From Daphnia carinata (taxonomy: Eukaryota > Arthropoda > Branchiopoda > Diplostraca > Daphniidae), in contig NC_081339.1 of the NCBI RefSeq assembly GCF_022539665.2, positions 2,721,017 through 2,785,016 on the forward strand: a DNA stretch of 64,000 nt. The letters run 5' to 3'. Positions 22,394-33,851 of this stretch are shown piece by piece (the first letter of the stretch is position 1; every line of letters starts with the position of its first letter). A model generated the notes under the pieces. That model was not told the DNA's origin and made no database searches. It was given only the letters and a program-made list of their open reading frames with translations. The translations under genes were made by a program, and so were the position numbers.

Positions 22394-25016
22394 ATGTCGA
22401 AATCTAAGGTAAGTGTCGGAATAAAAAAATATTGTTTAAGGGGAAAACTTTTGTCAATCTGTGGAGCTCGGAACAGGAAAGCAACGTCGGAATGTCGTTA
22501 AGACAAATTTCGGAGGGGCAGCTTTTAAAGTATACCAACATGATGAAAGGATGGCAGAATCGCTGGTTTGTTTTGGATCCACGTACTGGAATGCTAGAAT
22601 ATTTTATGGTAATTTGTTTTAAAAAGTCCTGTCAAAAATTTATCAAGAATGTACTGTATAGTCAGAAGCTGAAAGAAAGCAGCGACCAAGGGCTTCACTT
22701 CACTTAGCAGGGGCAATTGTAGTTCCCAGTGAAGAGGATTCCTATACTTTTTCTGTCAATGCTGCCAATGAAAACTCATTTAAACTACGAGCCACAGATG
22801 CCAAAGAAAGGCAGCATTGGATAAATAGACTTCGTGTAGTTGCTCAAGCACACACACAAGTCCTGGCTGAGGTAATTCAATCTTAAGAGTAAATTCAGTG
22901 TAACATTGACAAAAGTATCTTCTAGAGCAATCCACCATTGTTCCGTGATCATTCTCAACTCAGCAGCAGTAATCTTTCAACATCCTCAGCAATATCAGCA
23001 AGCCCTCACAACACTGGACCTTCTCAAAAGATGCTGTCATGCAACTTAACCATCCTGGATGCGTTTAGTGGTGTCAGAGATTATTTACGCCGTGTAGAAT
23101 GTGAGCACCAGAGATTGGTTCATGACATTGAAAGTTTACCAACCTCAGGACCGACGACCACTTGCACTGACACTGAGATCCTCATATTGAAAGCTACTTC
23201 TCAAGCAACATTGTTATGCCTAGAACAGTGTTTAGCCATCCTTCATTACCAACAGCAACAGCCCACAAAGGTTGTTAGAGAAAATTATTACTATTTTTTT
23301 TATGTATATATATTTTTATATTTTTCATTCTTTACCCTTCACACAAAAAACTTTATTGCAGCCAGTGAAAGTTAACTCAGCTGGCAGTTCACCGCTCCTT
23401 GGATACTCTAACTCTAAAAAGTCCGTGGAATTTAAACAAATCTCAGATTCTCCCAGGTAAATTACTTATTTTGTACACCAAACTACATTGATTAACTTGA
23501 ACCTCCGTGTTAGACTGAGAAGCGAGAGTGCGGTTTCGGCACTAAGTGATAAAAATCTTTCAGGTATAATATGGTCGTTTGAAATAGTAAATGTAAATTG
23601 ACATAATTTATTAATCGGATTTGTTTTTAAATATGTAACAAATTTAGGCGCTTACTCTTCCGATACCAATGAATCGTCATCGATTTCCGTTTTAGATGAC
23701 GAATCCCAGTATATTCCCATTGTTGAGGACTCGCTCTCTCCGGTTGCCCAAGAAATGGGAAACGAAGAGTATAAGGGACGTACTTTGAAGCTTCTCTCCC
23801 AGCTAAAACTGGGCACAGAACTTACGAAAGTTAATCTTCCCGTCTTCTGTTGTGAGCCTCGTTCGCTCCTCCAAGTTATTGCCGATGCATTTCGCCAACC
23901 CCATTTGCTGCTGAAGTAACCTTTGTTTTACATAAGAGGCTGTGTCGAATGTCATTCACGTTTAATCTATTTAGGATGGCTAAAGAATCTGACGCAGACC
24001 ATAGAATGGCCATGGTGGTGCAATGGTATTTGGGGTGCATTCGTGCATGTCGCCTGGAAATGACGGCTGCCCGCAAACCATTTAATCCCGTGCTTGGAGA
24101 GATCTTCAAATGCACCTGGAATATGAAAGATGGTATGCACAGTTTTTATTTTGACTTCTATTTCTGTGGATTTATTGTTTTTTTATTTTTACGACTTGTT
24201 CCTTTAGGGGATAATGGTGAAATGCTGCTGTTTAGATTTTTAGCAGAACAAGTGTCACACAATCCTCCTGTTAGTGCGTTTCACTTTGAGTGTCCACAGC
24301 GAGGCACATCTGTTCATGGAAATGTATCGATTAAAGCCAAATTTATGGGAATGTACGTCGGAGTAGCACTCGGTGGCGACTTAGTCCTGGAGCTTCCTCT
24401 TCATAAGCAGTCACAAGAAGGAGATACCGAGAAGTATGAAATGACCTTTCCGATGCTTTATTTACGGTCTTTTCTTTCCGAACCCTGGTTGGAGTTTGGG
24501 GGCAAAATCAACGTAAACTGTCCGGAATCGAGATCATCTGCTGGCATTGTATTCCAAACCAAGCCTTTTTATGGTGGTAAGCCACACCAAGTCACGGCTG
24601 AGATAAAGACGCATAGTGGTAATACTGCAACCCGCATATCTGGTGATTGGATGAGTGGCGTGATGGAAATGTCCTGGATGAACGGGCAGTCAGAATCTAT
24701 TGACCTAGAAACGGTTGGCGAATGGTTAGAGAAGAAAATTCGCCGTATTTCTGATCAGGCTGATGACGAGTCGTACAAGCTGTGGCATCCTGTGAGGCAA
24801 AATTTGGTTTCAGGAGATTTCCAAATGGCAGCTGAACATAAAAAAATGGTAAAACGACTTTTATTTCGAAAATTTGGATACTAAATAAAGCTCTGCTTGT
24901 ATTAACAGATCGAAGAACGTTCTCGGGAAAAAGAGCGAAAGCGCCATAATCAAGGTATGTCGTTTTGCGCCTCCTACTTTGAACCGAACAACGACCTTTG
25001 GGTACGAAAAAAGTGA
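22394..25016 (+). CDS. OSBPL11: Oxysterol-binding protein-related protein, ORP10/11 type
   Basis: Lipid-transfer protein that exchanges lipid for PI4P at membrane contacts. Ten predicted exons: 22394-22408 (MSKSK; start and first join tentative), 22477-22608, 22662-22871, 22926-23270, 23362-23456, 23514-23563, 23648-23915, 23975-24132, 24208-24848, 24909-25016; 673 aa. The N-terminal PH domain has [19 protein letters not shown] through [15 protein letters not shown] Ser-rich linker and a conserved helical block ([20 protein letters not shown]) match ORP10/11. The ligand-binding domain begins [17 protein letters not shown] and holds [26 protein letters not shown] and [17 protein letters not shown]. 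The family fingerprint EQVSHHPP reads EQVSHNPP here, so one of the paired PI4P-binding histidines is Asn. No FFAT motif was noticed. Confidence 0.9.
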
Positions 25017-25954
25017 AAACGTTGATATCCGTTGTTTTCTTGTCTTGTTTCCTGCTGTCAAACGGTTGTTGACGTACATTTAAGCTGCACTTTAATAGAA
25101 CCTTTATTCGGATTGCTTCTTCATTGTTTATGACCTTTATCACGATTAACGACTGAAAACATTGCTGCAATGGCGCCCATAGTAGCTGTAAGCTTATCCA
25201 GTAATGACGGCACATTGGATTTATTGGATGGAATTGAGGGAGTCTGAAAGCTATTCCTTGTTCTTAGATTAGGCGCGTGTCACAGTTGGTGGGGGGCTTA
25301 ATGAACGGCTCATAGTGTTCACGAGGTTCTCGATAGCCATTTTTAGTTTTATTATTAACTGTGCAGTGTAATTTTTGCGAACGACGGTGTAGTGAATGGT
25401 CGGGTTGGTTTGACAATCATGATTACATGGGAGAAGTGAATGATGTTCACGCAAAAGAACGAACTTGTGTTGGAATGAGGTGGAGCTGTAAAAAAAGTTG
25501 GGCTTGATCTTTTATGTTTGTATATTTTGCGGATTATCAAGTGGAATAGATTGTGTAACTATCACACGCCGTACAATATTAAAAACTGTTGTGCCATTCG
25601 TACACTCAGACTCACAATTTTCCTTGTTTTTTAAGGACGACCTGTGTATTTAGATATACATTATTGCTGCATCGCGCTAGCATGGTGCCAAATATTCGGT
25701 GCATTTCAAAAACGATTAAATTAATGAAAAAAATAGCAATTTTCCCGGAATCAGCATTCAATTTTGAGTATGTCCTGTGATATTCAACCAATTCCGAAGA
25801 GTGTCAGTTTTTGCCGAAAAAAAAATTTAAGCCAATACGTTCACCAAAACTATAAACTCCACGTAAAAACAAATTCAATTTTCGTGTTCCTTGGTTAATT
25901 TTGAATCAGAATCATCTATAGTTATCTAGATTTAATGCTATTGTTTTTTAATAG
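25017..25954. other. ORP 3' region with a dispersed-repeat fragment
   Basis: No gene. From about 25668 to 25800 the sequence matches, in inverted orientation, the block at 37640-37770 (shared string AATAGCAATTTTC and CAGCATTCAATTTTGAGTA), so this is a copy of the same repeat. Confidence 0.55.
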
Positions 25955-26330
25955 GAAAAAATTTTAAGCCCGACGATATAAGCCTGGGCTTATCTTTTAA
26001 CCCAACCTTTACCATTTTTTACGTTTTATTCAAAAACTATGAGTCCCACGAGAAAACAGCCCTCATATTCGTGATGCTCGTTCAATTCTGCATCGAATCC
26101 ATGTATTTAAAGCGAAATTTAAAATTTTTTAAAAATTGAAAAAGTAAGGCTATATGCCTTCTCACTTTTCCAATTTTCTTCAAATCCTAGATTTTAAATA
26201 CTTTATTCCGATTCGAAATTGATCGCTGATCACGAAAATGGGGTATATTTTCATATTAGGCTATTTCTTTTTGAATAAACCGTAAAAAACAGAAAGTCGG
26301 ACTTATTTAGTCGGGCTTAAAATTTTTTTC
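25955..26330. repeat. Long foldback (inverted-repeat) element
   Basis: The ends are inverted copies: AAAAAATTTTAAGCCCGAC at the left and GTCGGGCTTAAAATTTTTTT at the right. Pairing continues inward imperfectly for more than 100 nt on each arm (for example TTTTTTACGTTTTATTCAAAA against TTTTGAATAAACCGTAAAAAA). The whole unit can fold into one long hairpin, typical of a foldback MITE. No coding capacity. Confidence 0.7.
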
Positions 26331-26344
26331 GGTCAGTGTATGTA

Positions 26345-26535
26345 GAGACTAACTAGAAACGTGACCGTTAGATGGCGATAGTCGTAAAACAGAAAAAAGA
26401 CTAATATTTTTTATTTTTGTTTTGGGTAAAACTGATTGCCATACGGTTATAGCAATCCGTTTTATATATGGCAATCCGTTTTACCATAAAAAAAAAAAAA
26501 AAAAGGGCCGACACGTAGCCATCTATCGCTCAGAC
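26345..26535. repeat. Second inverted-repeat element with poly(A)
   Basis: GGGTAAAACTGATTGCCATA at 26421 pairs with TATGGCAATCCGTTTTACC near 26467, and the outer TTAGATGGCGATAG pairs with CCATCTATCGC near 26520. The left half recurs at 37545-37620. An A16 run lies inside. Confidence 0.6.
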
Positions 26536-26601
26536 TCGTTATTACTGGCGTAGGCAATTTCAGTCCATTGGATGCCATTCGCAGTTAGTTCAGTAGCGTG
26601 G

Positions 26602-27653
26602 ATGGAGAGAATAACGCGTGGCTGGAGGAACAATGGAAAAATGGATAAGATAATACAACAAAAGGATGGTAAGTTTAAACATTATTATATTGGTTTTCAA
26701 TTATTAATTATTGTTTATTAGATCAAATTATGAAGCTGCAGGCCCTGTTATGGGAACAACACAAAATATTAGATAACAGCAAAGCTAAGGATGGTAAGGC
26801 CTAATACATAATGATTCTATTTATTTGCTTTTATTCATTTGTGTTTTGTAGCTCAAATTTTGAGTCTACAAGCTCAGCTAGGGGAAAAGAACAAATTGGA
26901 ATGGAACAGTTTCCAAACAGTGAAGGAGGTTTTCCAAACTCATCCCTAACTGAACATGAGGATGAATTGGCATTAGGTGAACACAGTCAGGTACCTAAAC
27001 TTTTCAAATAGGAATTCAAAATAAGTATAGAATTTTAACAAACAATTATTTATTGTTTAGTTATTCAGTCTACCACCTGATAGTGTGTTAAAGTTAAATT
27101 CTGTTAGTGCTGCACTAAAAGAATTGTTAATAATAAGTCCATGCAGGGAAGAAAGTGAACAATTGTGGGACCGTATTTGGGCTGAAAATGGGTGTGGTAC
27201 GGAAACCCAGAAATAGCATGTGTTCAACATAAAACATGAATTAGGTACTTTTCGGTTTTTTGTCTATCGAAAAAGTATTTTTAATGCTATTATTTTGCAT
27301 TCACAGAATTTTAGTGGGGGATCAAGTCAAGTCTGGAAGTGTTACAGGATGGAAGAGTGAGCCTACAGTTGAAAAACATTGAAAGTGCATTACCATTAAG
27401 GTATGAGGTAAAGTAATAGAGTATGCAAATTGTCTAATGAGTAGTACCATCTTGTGTGAATGAATCCTGTGTAACAGCAATCCTTTATAGTTCTGTCACA
27501 GCTAGAAGCCTCAAATAATTCTGCTTCTCTTGCTAAAGAACAACTTGTCCTTTACGTTCAGAGTGTTGGTGAAGCTGGGTACTTAAATGGCCCTAAAGAT
27601 GTTTCATTTCTTTGGCATTGCAGCGATGAACATCATACATGGACTTTTTAGGT
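26602..27653 (+). pseudogene. Unknown multi-exon coiled-coil gene, frame-broken
   Basis: Coding-like exons with good borders: 26602-26668, 26722-26793 and 26852-26990 encode repeated coiled-coil units (KDDQIMKLQALLWEQHK, then KDAQILSLQAQLGEKNK). Exons 1 and 2 both end AAGGATG before GTAAG, suggesting exon duplication. In exon 3 the coiled-coil frame meets a stop, while another frame carries on as EGGFPNSSLTEHEDELALGE and into the exon at 27061 (LFSLPPDSVLKLNSVSAALK). A one-base change near the AAAA at 26883-26886 would reconcile them. Later segments near 27310-27410 (SLEVLQDGRVSLQLKN) and 27479-27653 (ends DEHHTWTF then TAG) also look coding. No family recognised; it may be a lineage-specific or transposon-derived gene, broken or mis-assembled. 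Confidence 0.4.
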
Positions 27654-28129
27654 ATGAAAGGAATTTTCTTGAAAATTTTTTGAATTTATGACAAAGCATT
27701 TCTCCTGCTTTTTGCCAACCATGTCTAATCTAAAAAAAAAATTATCCAATAGGAAAGGATTTTCAGCATACTGGGAACACAACTATCAACAATGCAACAT
27801 TCTAGGGGTTTTATTTTATCATTCAAGAGCCTTATACAATGATTTTCATCTGCAATTTGTATGGCCTTACCCAAGCTTCTGCCAGAAGTTGAATCTATAA
27901 GTCATGTAAGTCACATGAGCAACAATTGAGATGCTTAATGGTGTTGTTTTTCTTTTCTCACCATAGGTTAATAGTAACATTGGATCTGAAAAGATTCTTG
28001 GTTGGGGCAAGACACTGAATAAATTGTAATGATTGAATGGATGGCATGACATTTCTATACTTAATCTGGATTCCCGAGACGGTATTTTATATTTAAAAAA
28101 TTGAAGTGCATATCTGGGCTCCCTTCCTT
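27654..28129. other. Unassigned spacer
   Basis: Short open frames only. No family recognised. Confidence 0.35.
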
Positions 28130-28485
28130 TCCGTAGCCCCGTTTCCCCTTGACTCGTAATAAGCCCGTAGGGGGTCATGCCCCTACTGTACGGTATATAT
28201 AAAAACAACATATACCGAGGTTTGGAGGGCTCTGGCCGGAAAGGGGACGTGGGGGTCCGCTTAGTCCGATGATGTGTTCACGGAGGGCTATGTGGCTTCC
28301 CACAAATCCGAACTAAAGGTTAATCGCTCCTGTAAAAATGTTCCAAATCTTCAGCTCTTCTTCCGGCTTCTCTTAGCCAATCACCGGGTAATCTCCCCGG
28401 TGGGTCAACAAGGCAGTGTCTCCCCCTGCCTGGGTTGACGGCAACTTTTGAAAGGGCTATTGTGCCTTTTTAAAGTTGCAAAAAT
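28130..28485. repeat. GC-rich segment forming a chain of stem-loops
   Basis: Distinctly more GC-rich than its flanks. Perfect stems seen: GTAGGGG/CCCCTAC (28167-28186), CGGTATAT/ATATACCG (28191-28217), CACCGGG/CCCGGTG (28382-28402), GTCAAC+AGGCAG with CTGCCT+GTTGAC (28404-28439), and GCAACTTT/AAAGTTGC with an inner AAAGGC/GCCTTT pairing (28441-28479). The last three are directly adjacent. CCTTTCCG near 28127 could also pair with CGGAAAGG near 28240. It is either a structured non-coding RNA or part of a non-autonomous mobile element. No protein frame is convincing. Confidence 0.5.
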
Positions 28486-28701
28486 AATTGTAATGTGCAG
28501 AGAATTGTCAATAAAATTATTTTTATAAAATATTTTTTGCAAAATTTGTTTCTTTCATTGTCAATGTTCGCCGTGTTCACACATTAGAATTATGAACTTT
28601 TTTTTAGTGAGCTTGCTCAATTCATCTTTATTGTTTATGCCACGTCTGATGGTGAGCATTGTTTCCATTGGCTTATCGTTGTTTATCGTTGACTGATATT
28701 A

Positions 28702-28761
28702 GGATTGAACCACAGACTTCTTACGTCGTAGGCCAGCATGCTACTGTTATGCCAAAGCTGC
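28702..28761 (-). repeat. tRNA-like SINE fragment
   Basis: Read on the minus strand it has an A-box-like TTTGGCATAACAGTAGC and a B-box-like GGTTCAATCC at tRNA-like spacing. No full cloverleaf with a proper acceptor stem was found, so it is not called a tRNA gene. Confidence 0.35.
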
Positions 28762-28855
28762 ACTTATTAATATTGTTTAGGATTATGATACCTATATAGA
28801 TATGCAATTCACATTAGCTTATTACTGAATGCACATTAGCTGTTACTAAGTTCAT

Positions 28856-28915
28856 GGTTGGAATAATGGTAAAGCGTGTGGTTGTCACGCTAGAATACTA
28901 GGGTTCGATCCCCAT
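28856..28915 (+). repeat. tRNA-like SINE fragment, Asp-like
   Basis: GGTTGGAATAATGGTAAAGC resembles an A-box region and GGGTTCGATCCCC is a near-perfect B-box. AGCGTG/CACGCT gives an anticodon-like stem, but U33 and the acceptor stem do not fit a functional tRNA. Confidence 0.4.
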
Positions 28916-29068
28916 ATCAGTAAATGTATAGGTAAATAATAAATACAAAAGTAAATAGTGTAAAATCGTTTTTATTGTCCCTCCTTCCGCCCACATATCC
29001 ACCACTTTTACATACATTTCAAAATACAGTACACAACATACAATACATACACAAATACACTTAAAACT

Positions 29069-29381
29069 AACCCGTTGGCTGCCACGCCACCTATCTACAA
29101 TAGCTACTGTCGCTATCAAAGGGATAGCGACCAAGGGGGCCGGGTAGGCCGGGCTGAGACGGCGATGAGACCTTTACGGAAATGCACATCCCAGGTCTAC
29201 ACCGCCGTCTCGATCAAGGGATTCCCTGTGGTGCATTGCCTTTGGGGCCATTCGGCCAATCTTGGGCAGTGGCGCTGCTCCACCCCATGGTAGATAGACC
29301 ATGGAGCAGAACAGCGCGGCCCGTCCCTGTCAAGCTACAAAAAAAAGGGGATCAAAGTGGGTGGGTGGCAGCCAACGGGTT
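29069..29381. mobile_element. 313-bp TIR element with nested hairpins
   Basis: Begins AACCCGTTGGCTGCCAC and ends with its exact inverse GTGGCAGCCAACGGGTT. Flanked on both sides by ACT, a possible 3-bp target duplication. Inside are GTCGCTATC/GATAGCGAC (29109-29131), GAGACGGCG/CGCCGTCTC (29156-29211) with inner AGACCT/AGGTCT, and CTGCTCCA/TGGAGCAG (29275-29309). It is GC-rich and has no coding capacity. Best read as a MITE-like element with unusual internal structure. Confidence 0.6.
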
Positions 29382-29501
29382 ACTTCGCAAGACATAATAC
29401 AACATAAAACAAAACACAACCATACCACGAAGACGAGGCGACCACAAGGTGACGAAGGGGCGATAGGGGAGGTGAAGACGGCGCGATCACGAGGCGGAGA
29501 A

Positions 29502-29769
29502 GGGGCGACGGGCGAGGCAAAGACGGGACGACTGGCGAGGCAAAGACGGGACGACTGGCGATGCGAAGACGGGACGACTGGCGATGCGAAGACGGGACGA
29601 CGGGCGATGCAAAGACGGGACGACGGGCGATGCAAAGACGGGACGACGGGCGATGCAAAGACGGGACGATGGGCGATGCAAAGTCGGGACGACGGGCGAT
29701 GCAAAGTCGGGACGACGGCCGAAGCGAAGACGGGATGACGGGCGAGGTGACGACGGGCGTGGCGAAGAC
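29502..29769. repeat. 23-bp minisatellite
   Basis: About ten to eleven copies of a unit like GGGACGACGGGCGATGCAAAGAC with minor variants (ACTGG/ACGGG, GATG/GAGG, GCG/GCA, AGAC/AGTC). The period is not a multiple of three, so all three frames cycle through the same peptides on each strand and long spurious open frames arise. These were not called as genes. Confidence 0.9.
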
Positions 29770-29869
29770 GAAGAAGGCTTTGTTCTAAATCGTAAAAGTA
29801 AAGAAAAAGAACTAGTTAGTGGGAAATATAAGATTGTTGTTGAAAGCAAACATTGAAAGCAATTTGACT

Positions 29870-30470
29870 TACTTCTGCTGTCCGATGGCTTGAAAGACTG
29901 TAGGGCCAGTAAATAGGCAGCAGACGGCTAAGAGTTGGCAATTCTATGGTTGAATGTTCAATTTAAATAAAATAGCAAACTATATGAGGCATAAGAATAT
30001 TCAAAATACCAGTAGAAATTGTGTTGAGGTACATGTCTGTATCCATTGGTAGGCTAAGTAGAGATTATAACTGCCAAAATGACTGTCATTACAGTTGACA
30101 CTGCAACGAAGATGAATATGGTGCACCACTCAGATCACGATTGACAGGAGACCATGAGTGGTTAAAGAGTAGAAGAACGATATTATGGTATTCCTACCCA
30201 TAGAATTTGCATCTTTGGTGACATTCCTCAACAGGAAGCATTCTTTACAAATGAAGTTTCACGAGCTAAACCTTAAAAGCAAAATCTGTCAATGAGATTC
30301 TGATAACAAAACATTAGTCTTATACCTCTCAATGAACACTGGTATAGTTTGATGAATGCAACATAGCAGGTTGCTAATAGTTTTCCGGTTTGACAGCTGA
30401 CACAGGTGATTACAAGACATGTACCATAAACACCAAGCATTCTGTGGGCTTCACTTCTAAAACACACTCA
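29870..30470 (-). pseudogene. Possible membrane-protein gene remnants
   Basis: Minus-strand pieces with coding-like, hydrophobic reading such as HRMLGVYGTCLVITCVSCQT (about 30380-30445) and FIFVAVSTVMTVILAVIIS (about 30065-30120), separated by stops and possible splice sites. They suggest a decayed multi-pass membrane protein, family not recognised. Confidence 0.2.
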
Positions 30471-32402
30471 GGGATGAAAACGTACAGAAGCACCATTAAA
30501 TTTTTTTAAGTTTTCCATTGGAATATGACATATTTAACAGAAACTTTCGAACACAGCTTTCACCGCTCCCACATAGTCAGCAACTAAATAGTAGCACAGC
30601 AGCGTCATCTTGTTTTCCAATTAACAACCGAAAAATTTATCAAAACTGAAAATCTTGTTTTTTTGAGACGGGAACTGCACTAATGTGAACTCTTCAAACA
30701 TACTTTTAGAGCGTGAATCCCACCCCCCGCCCACCCGCATATTGGCTACTACCATTTCAATTTTATTTTAACAAATACAGCGACCAAAACCACGAACGGC
30801 AATTTTAAAATATAGCGATTTAACATGTTTTTAAGCCCGAATTTTTCAGTCTTTTATTTATTTATCCAAAATAGATATTTCTAAGAAAATACATGATTTG
30901 GGTTCACAGTTCAACAAGGATGCTGACTGCGCTTCACCCAAATCTAGAAATTTCGCAAGTTGACGTATCTCTGGATTGTTAGCTAGTCAACATCTGTATG
31001 ATAATACACTTTTCTTGTTTTGAACAGCTGCAATGGTATTTCGGTTATAAGTTCCACGGCAAAATTTCTCCATTGAGACAAGGACGCCAATTGTACGTTA
31101 TCTTGCGCCTATTTTCAATTAAATGGATACGCCGTCGCTTTTCTGCTCGGAAGAGCTCACTTTGGCCTGGAATATTGTTTTGAATGGTGTAATTAGTATA
31201 CATTGCATATATTTGATTGAATCAATTACTTTTTGGCATACGTACTTTTATTGTGTGAGGCTGTCAAATCGTCGACAGGCGGTATCTAAAGGAGGAAATC
31301 AGCTAAGAGCTTGCAGACTCATCAATGAACGCAAAACTAATAAGAAATTATAAAGATAGCCTGAAACCAAATTGTAAAGAAAATTAATTTTAGTTTCCAG
31401 CACTTCGGTACAGGTATCATCGTCAACGTGGGCGCAGGTGATTTTTCCATGTTCATTGTATCAGGTCACCAACTTCTACTAGATGAGTCGAGAGGAAATG
31501 AGGTTACACGAACAGAAAATTAACCATACAACTCAATTGATGGATAAAAATACCATGATGCGCGGAAGTGAAATACACCACATCACAACTGTTAAAACTG
31601 TCAGAACATTCACCACCCATGCAAAACATTTTCTGATTCATTGATCTTCATCACCTAGCCTATACCAAGAAAACCAAACACAATTAGTGCAGAACATTTT
31701 GCTGATGAAAGTTAACATATACCTGACAAATTTACTGCAGACCAGCAATTCCAGATGGACTTCCACACAATATTCCAGATAAACAAAACAGTAGTAATTC
31801 CTAAACAAACATCTTGCAATAGTGGTAAATATAATGCAGTAACTGGTAAATATAACATCTCATATGAACAACAAATGTGAACGGAACCATTCGAAAATGA
31901 AGTAAACAATTTCAAAAATGAATTTGCACAAAAAGGATTTTAACTAAAAAACTACATGAGAACAAAGTTTTTCCTTCCACCTTTTCCTAATTTTAAAATC
32001 CATTGAAGAAATATGATTGTTAAGCAAATCTCACTGTGTACCTTTTTGTTGGTTGAATTTGGAAATGGCTTACTAGTTGGAATAAGTTTTTTTCTTTTAC
32101 CCCAAATTTGCTTTCCGGGCAGCGCACTTCTAACCTTCTCTGCTGATCACAGTATCTGTATGACCCGCTGCAGAATTATCACAAGTGAAGAGGAAATCGG
32201 GTCACAGATACAAAGGGGCCCAGGTACACGTTTATTTTCTTTAAATACCATAACGCATGAAATAAACGAATCAGAAGAGCTTCGGTAATCATTCCAACTA
32301 CCATAATTTGTTTGGCACTGAGCCTCCGTCAAATTTCTTTCCCAATTCTTTATAATTACGAATCTGCCTTTAGAAAAATAAAACAAGAATTAGTATAAAT
32401 TT
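30471..32402. other. Unassigned AT-rich region
   Basis: No supported gene, repeat or RNA on either strand. Short open frames lack family similarity. Confidence 0.35.
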
Positions 32403-32708
32403 CTTGCCAATTGAATTACATAAAACTGTGGAATCCTAGAGACATAATATTTTTGCAAACTCTTCGAATCCCTTAAAAGCAGAAAACTTTCTGCTAAAAG
32501 ATCCATGTAAGCCAGATACAGGTCAACTGGTACTTCCTTTTCGACTGGCATTGGCAATGATAAATAACAAGTAGGATCAAATGCAACTGAGACCCCATCG
32601 GACCCCAGGCACACCAAAGCCAATTTCAATACCCAACTAAGGAGATCTACTACAGAATCTTTCTGTATTCTACTTATGATCAAATACACAACATTCATGT
32701 GCAGCTTC
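32403..32708 (-). pseudogene. Ubiquitin-specific protease (USP4/11/15-like) fragment
   Basis: An isolated exon-like block after TTTTTCAG on the minus strand reads KDSVVDLLSWVLKLALVC, then GVSVAFDPTCYLSLPMPVEK. This matches the USP segment that normally contains a zinc CPEC knuckle and the VSVTFDPFCYLSLPLP signature. The second Cys of the knuckle is lost (CLGSDG). No catalytic Cys or His box was found nearby, so it is a fragment rather than a working enzyme. Confidence 0.5.
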
Positions 32709-33851
32709 CTGAAAAATAAAATGAGTTGGAACACAAATGAATCTTGCTACTAAAAAAATTAGCTATTTCACCTATATTTTGTCAGTGTCCATCGATGCAA
32801 GACTTCTTCAAAATCGGATTCAGATGTTCGTCGTAGAGTAGTTCTCGCGAAGCAGGATGCTGGTATACGGGAAACTGCGGAGCAAATCTACCGACTTGCA
32901 ACTTACCCAATTCAAAATCGTTATGACGCACAAGTTAAAAACCTAGCTTTTACAAAGCAAGTAAATGGTATACCTTAAATACACTCGAAGGTAATGCATG
33001 GTCACCTTGACAAGCTGTTCGCCAGACCACATCGTTCGTACAAGATGGCGCCGAGCATTTGCAGTTCCTCCCTTGAATTTCACATACAAAAAGGAAGGTC
33101 TGCCACGTTCGGCTGCCGTGATATAACCAGCCGCTACGACGCCATGTTAAATGTTGCCATCAGCAGCTCAGCACAGCAACTGGGCCACCTAGTGACTAAA
33201 GCAAACATTCTGTTTGACAAATACGACTTTAATTGGGCGTTATAAATAATGAGTTTGTATAAATTAGCACTTTCTAAAAAGTTAAATTAAATTACGAATG
33301 AATTAATTACTGAATTAAAAAAAGAAATTAATGAATTTAGCCTATTGCAAATTTGCTACATCTTTCGCGGGTGGCAGTAATAAAAGGAAAGGAAAAAAAA
33401 ATAAAATAAATGGAAGTAAAATTGTTGCCAATGAAATTTTTTTAAAAATGGGATAGGAAGGAAAAAATCTAGGTATTGAAATAAACCACAAAAAAAAAAC
33501 CAAAACAGAAAGACTAAGAACTTAATCTAGTTAATTCAATGTACGTTAGTTCGTACGATGTTTCGCCGACTGGATCATTCGCAATAACGTGACGTTTCTA
33601 AGAATAACTCATACATCTACTTACTAATGCCATCAACATTCGTTTCTCAAAATACGGAATTACATGACATCACGCATTTTACCTCCTACTCCCTCCGAGA
33701 CTCTTACGACGCTATACACAATTTTTATTGAAATCTTTTGATTATGGGGAACTTACTGAACAATGAATCGTGTAATTTATTGTTTTCAATCTATTTTACA
33801 GAAGCCAAACCATTACCTGTATGCACCATCATTGACGAGAGCGGTAGGTTG
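32709..33851. other. Spacer between gene fragments
   Basis: AT-rich, no gene supported. A plus-strand frame at 32994-33245 shows no similarity. Confidence 0.35.
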
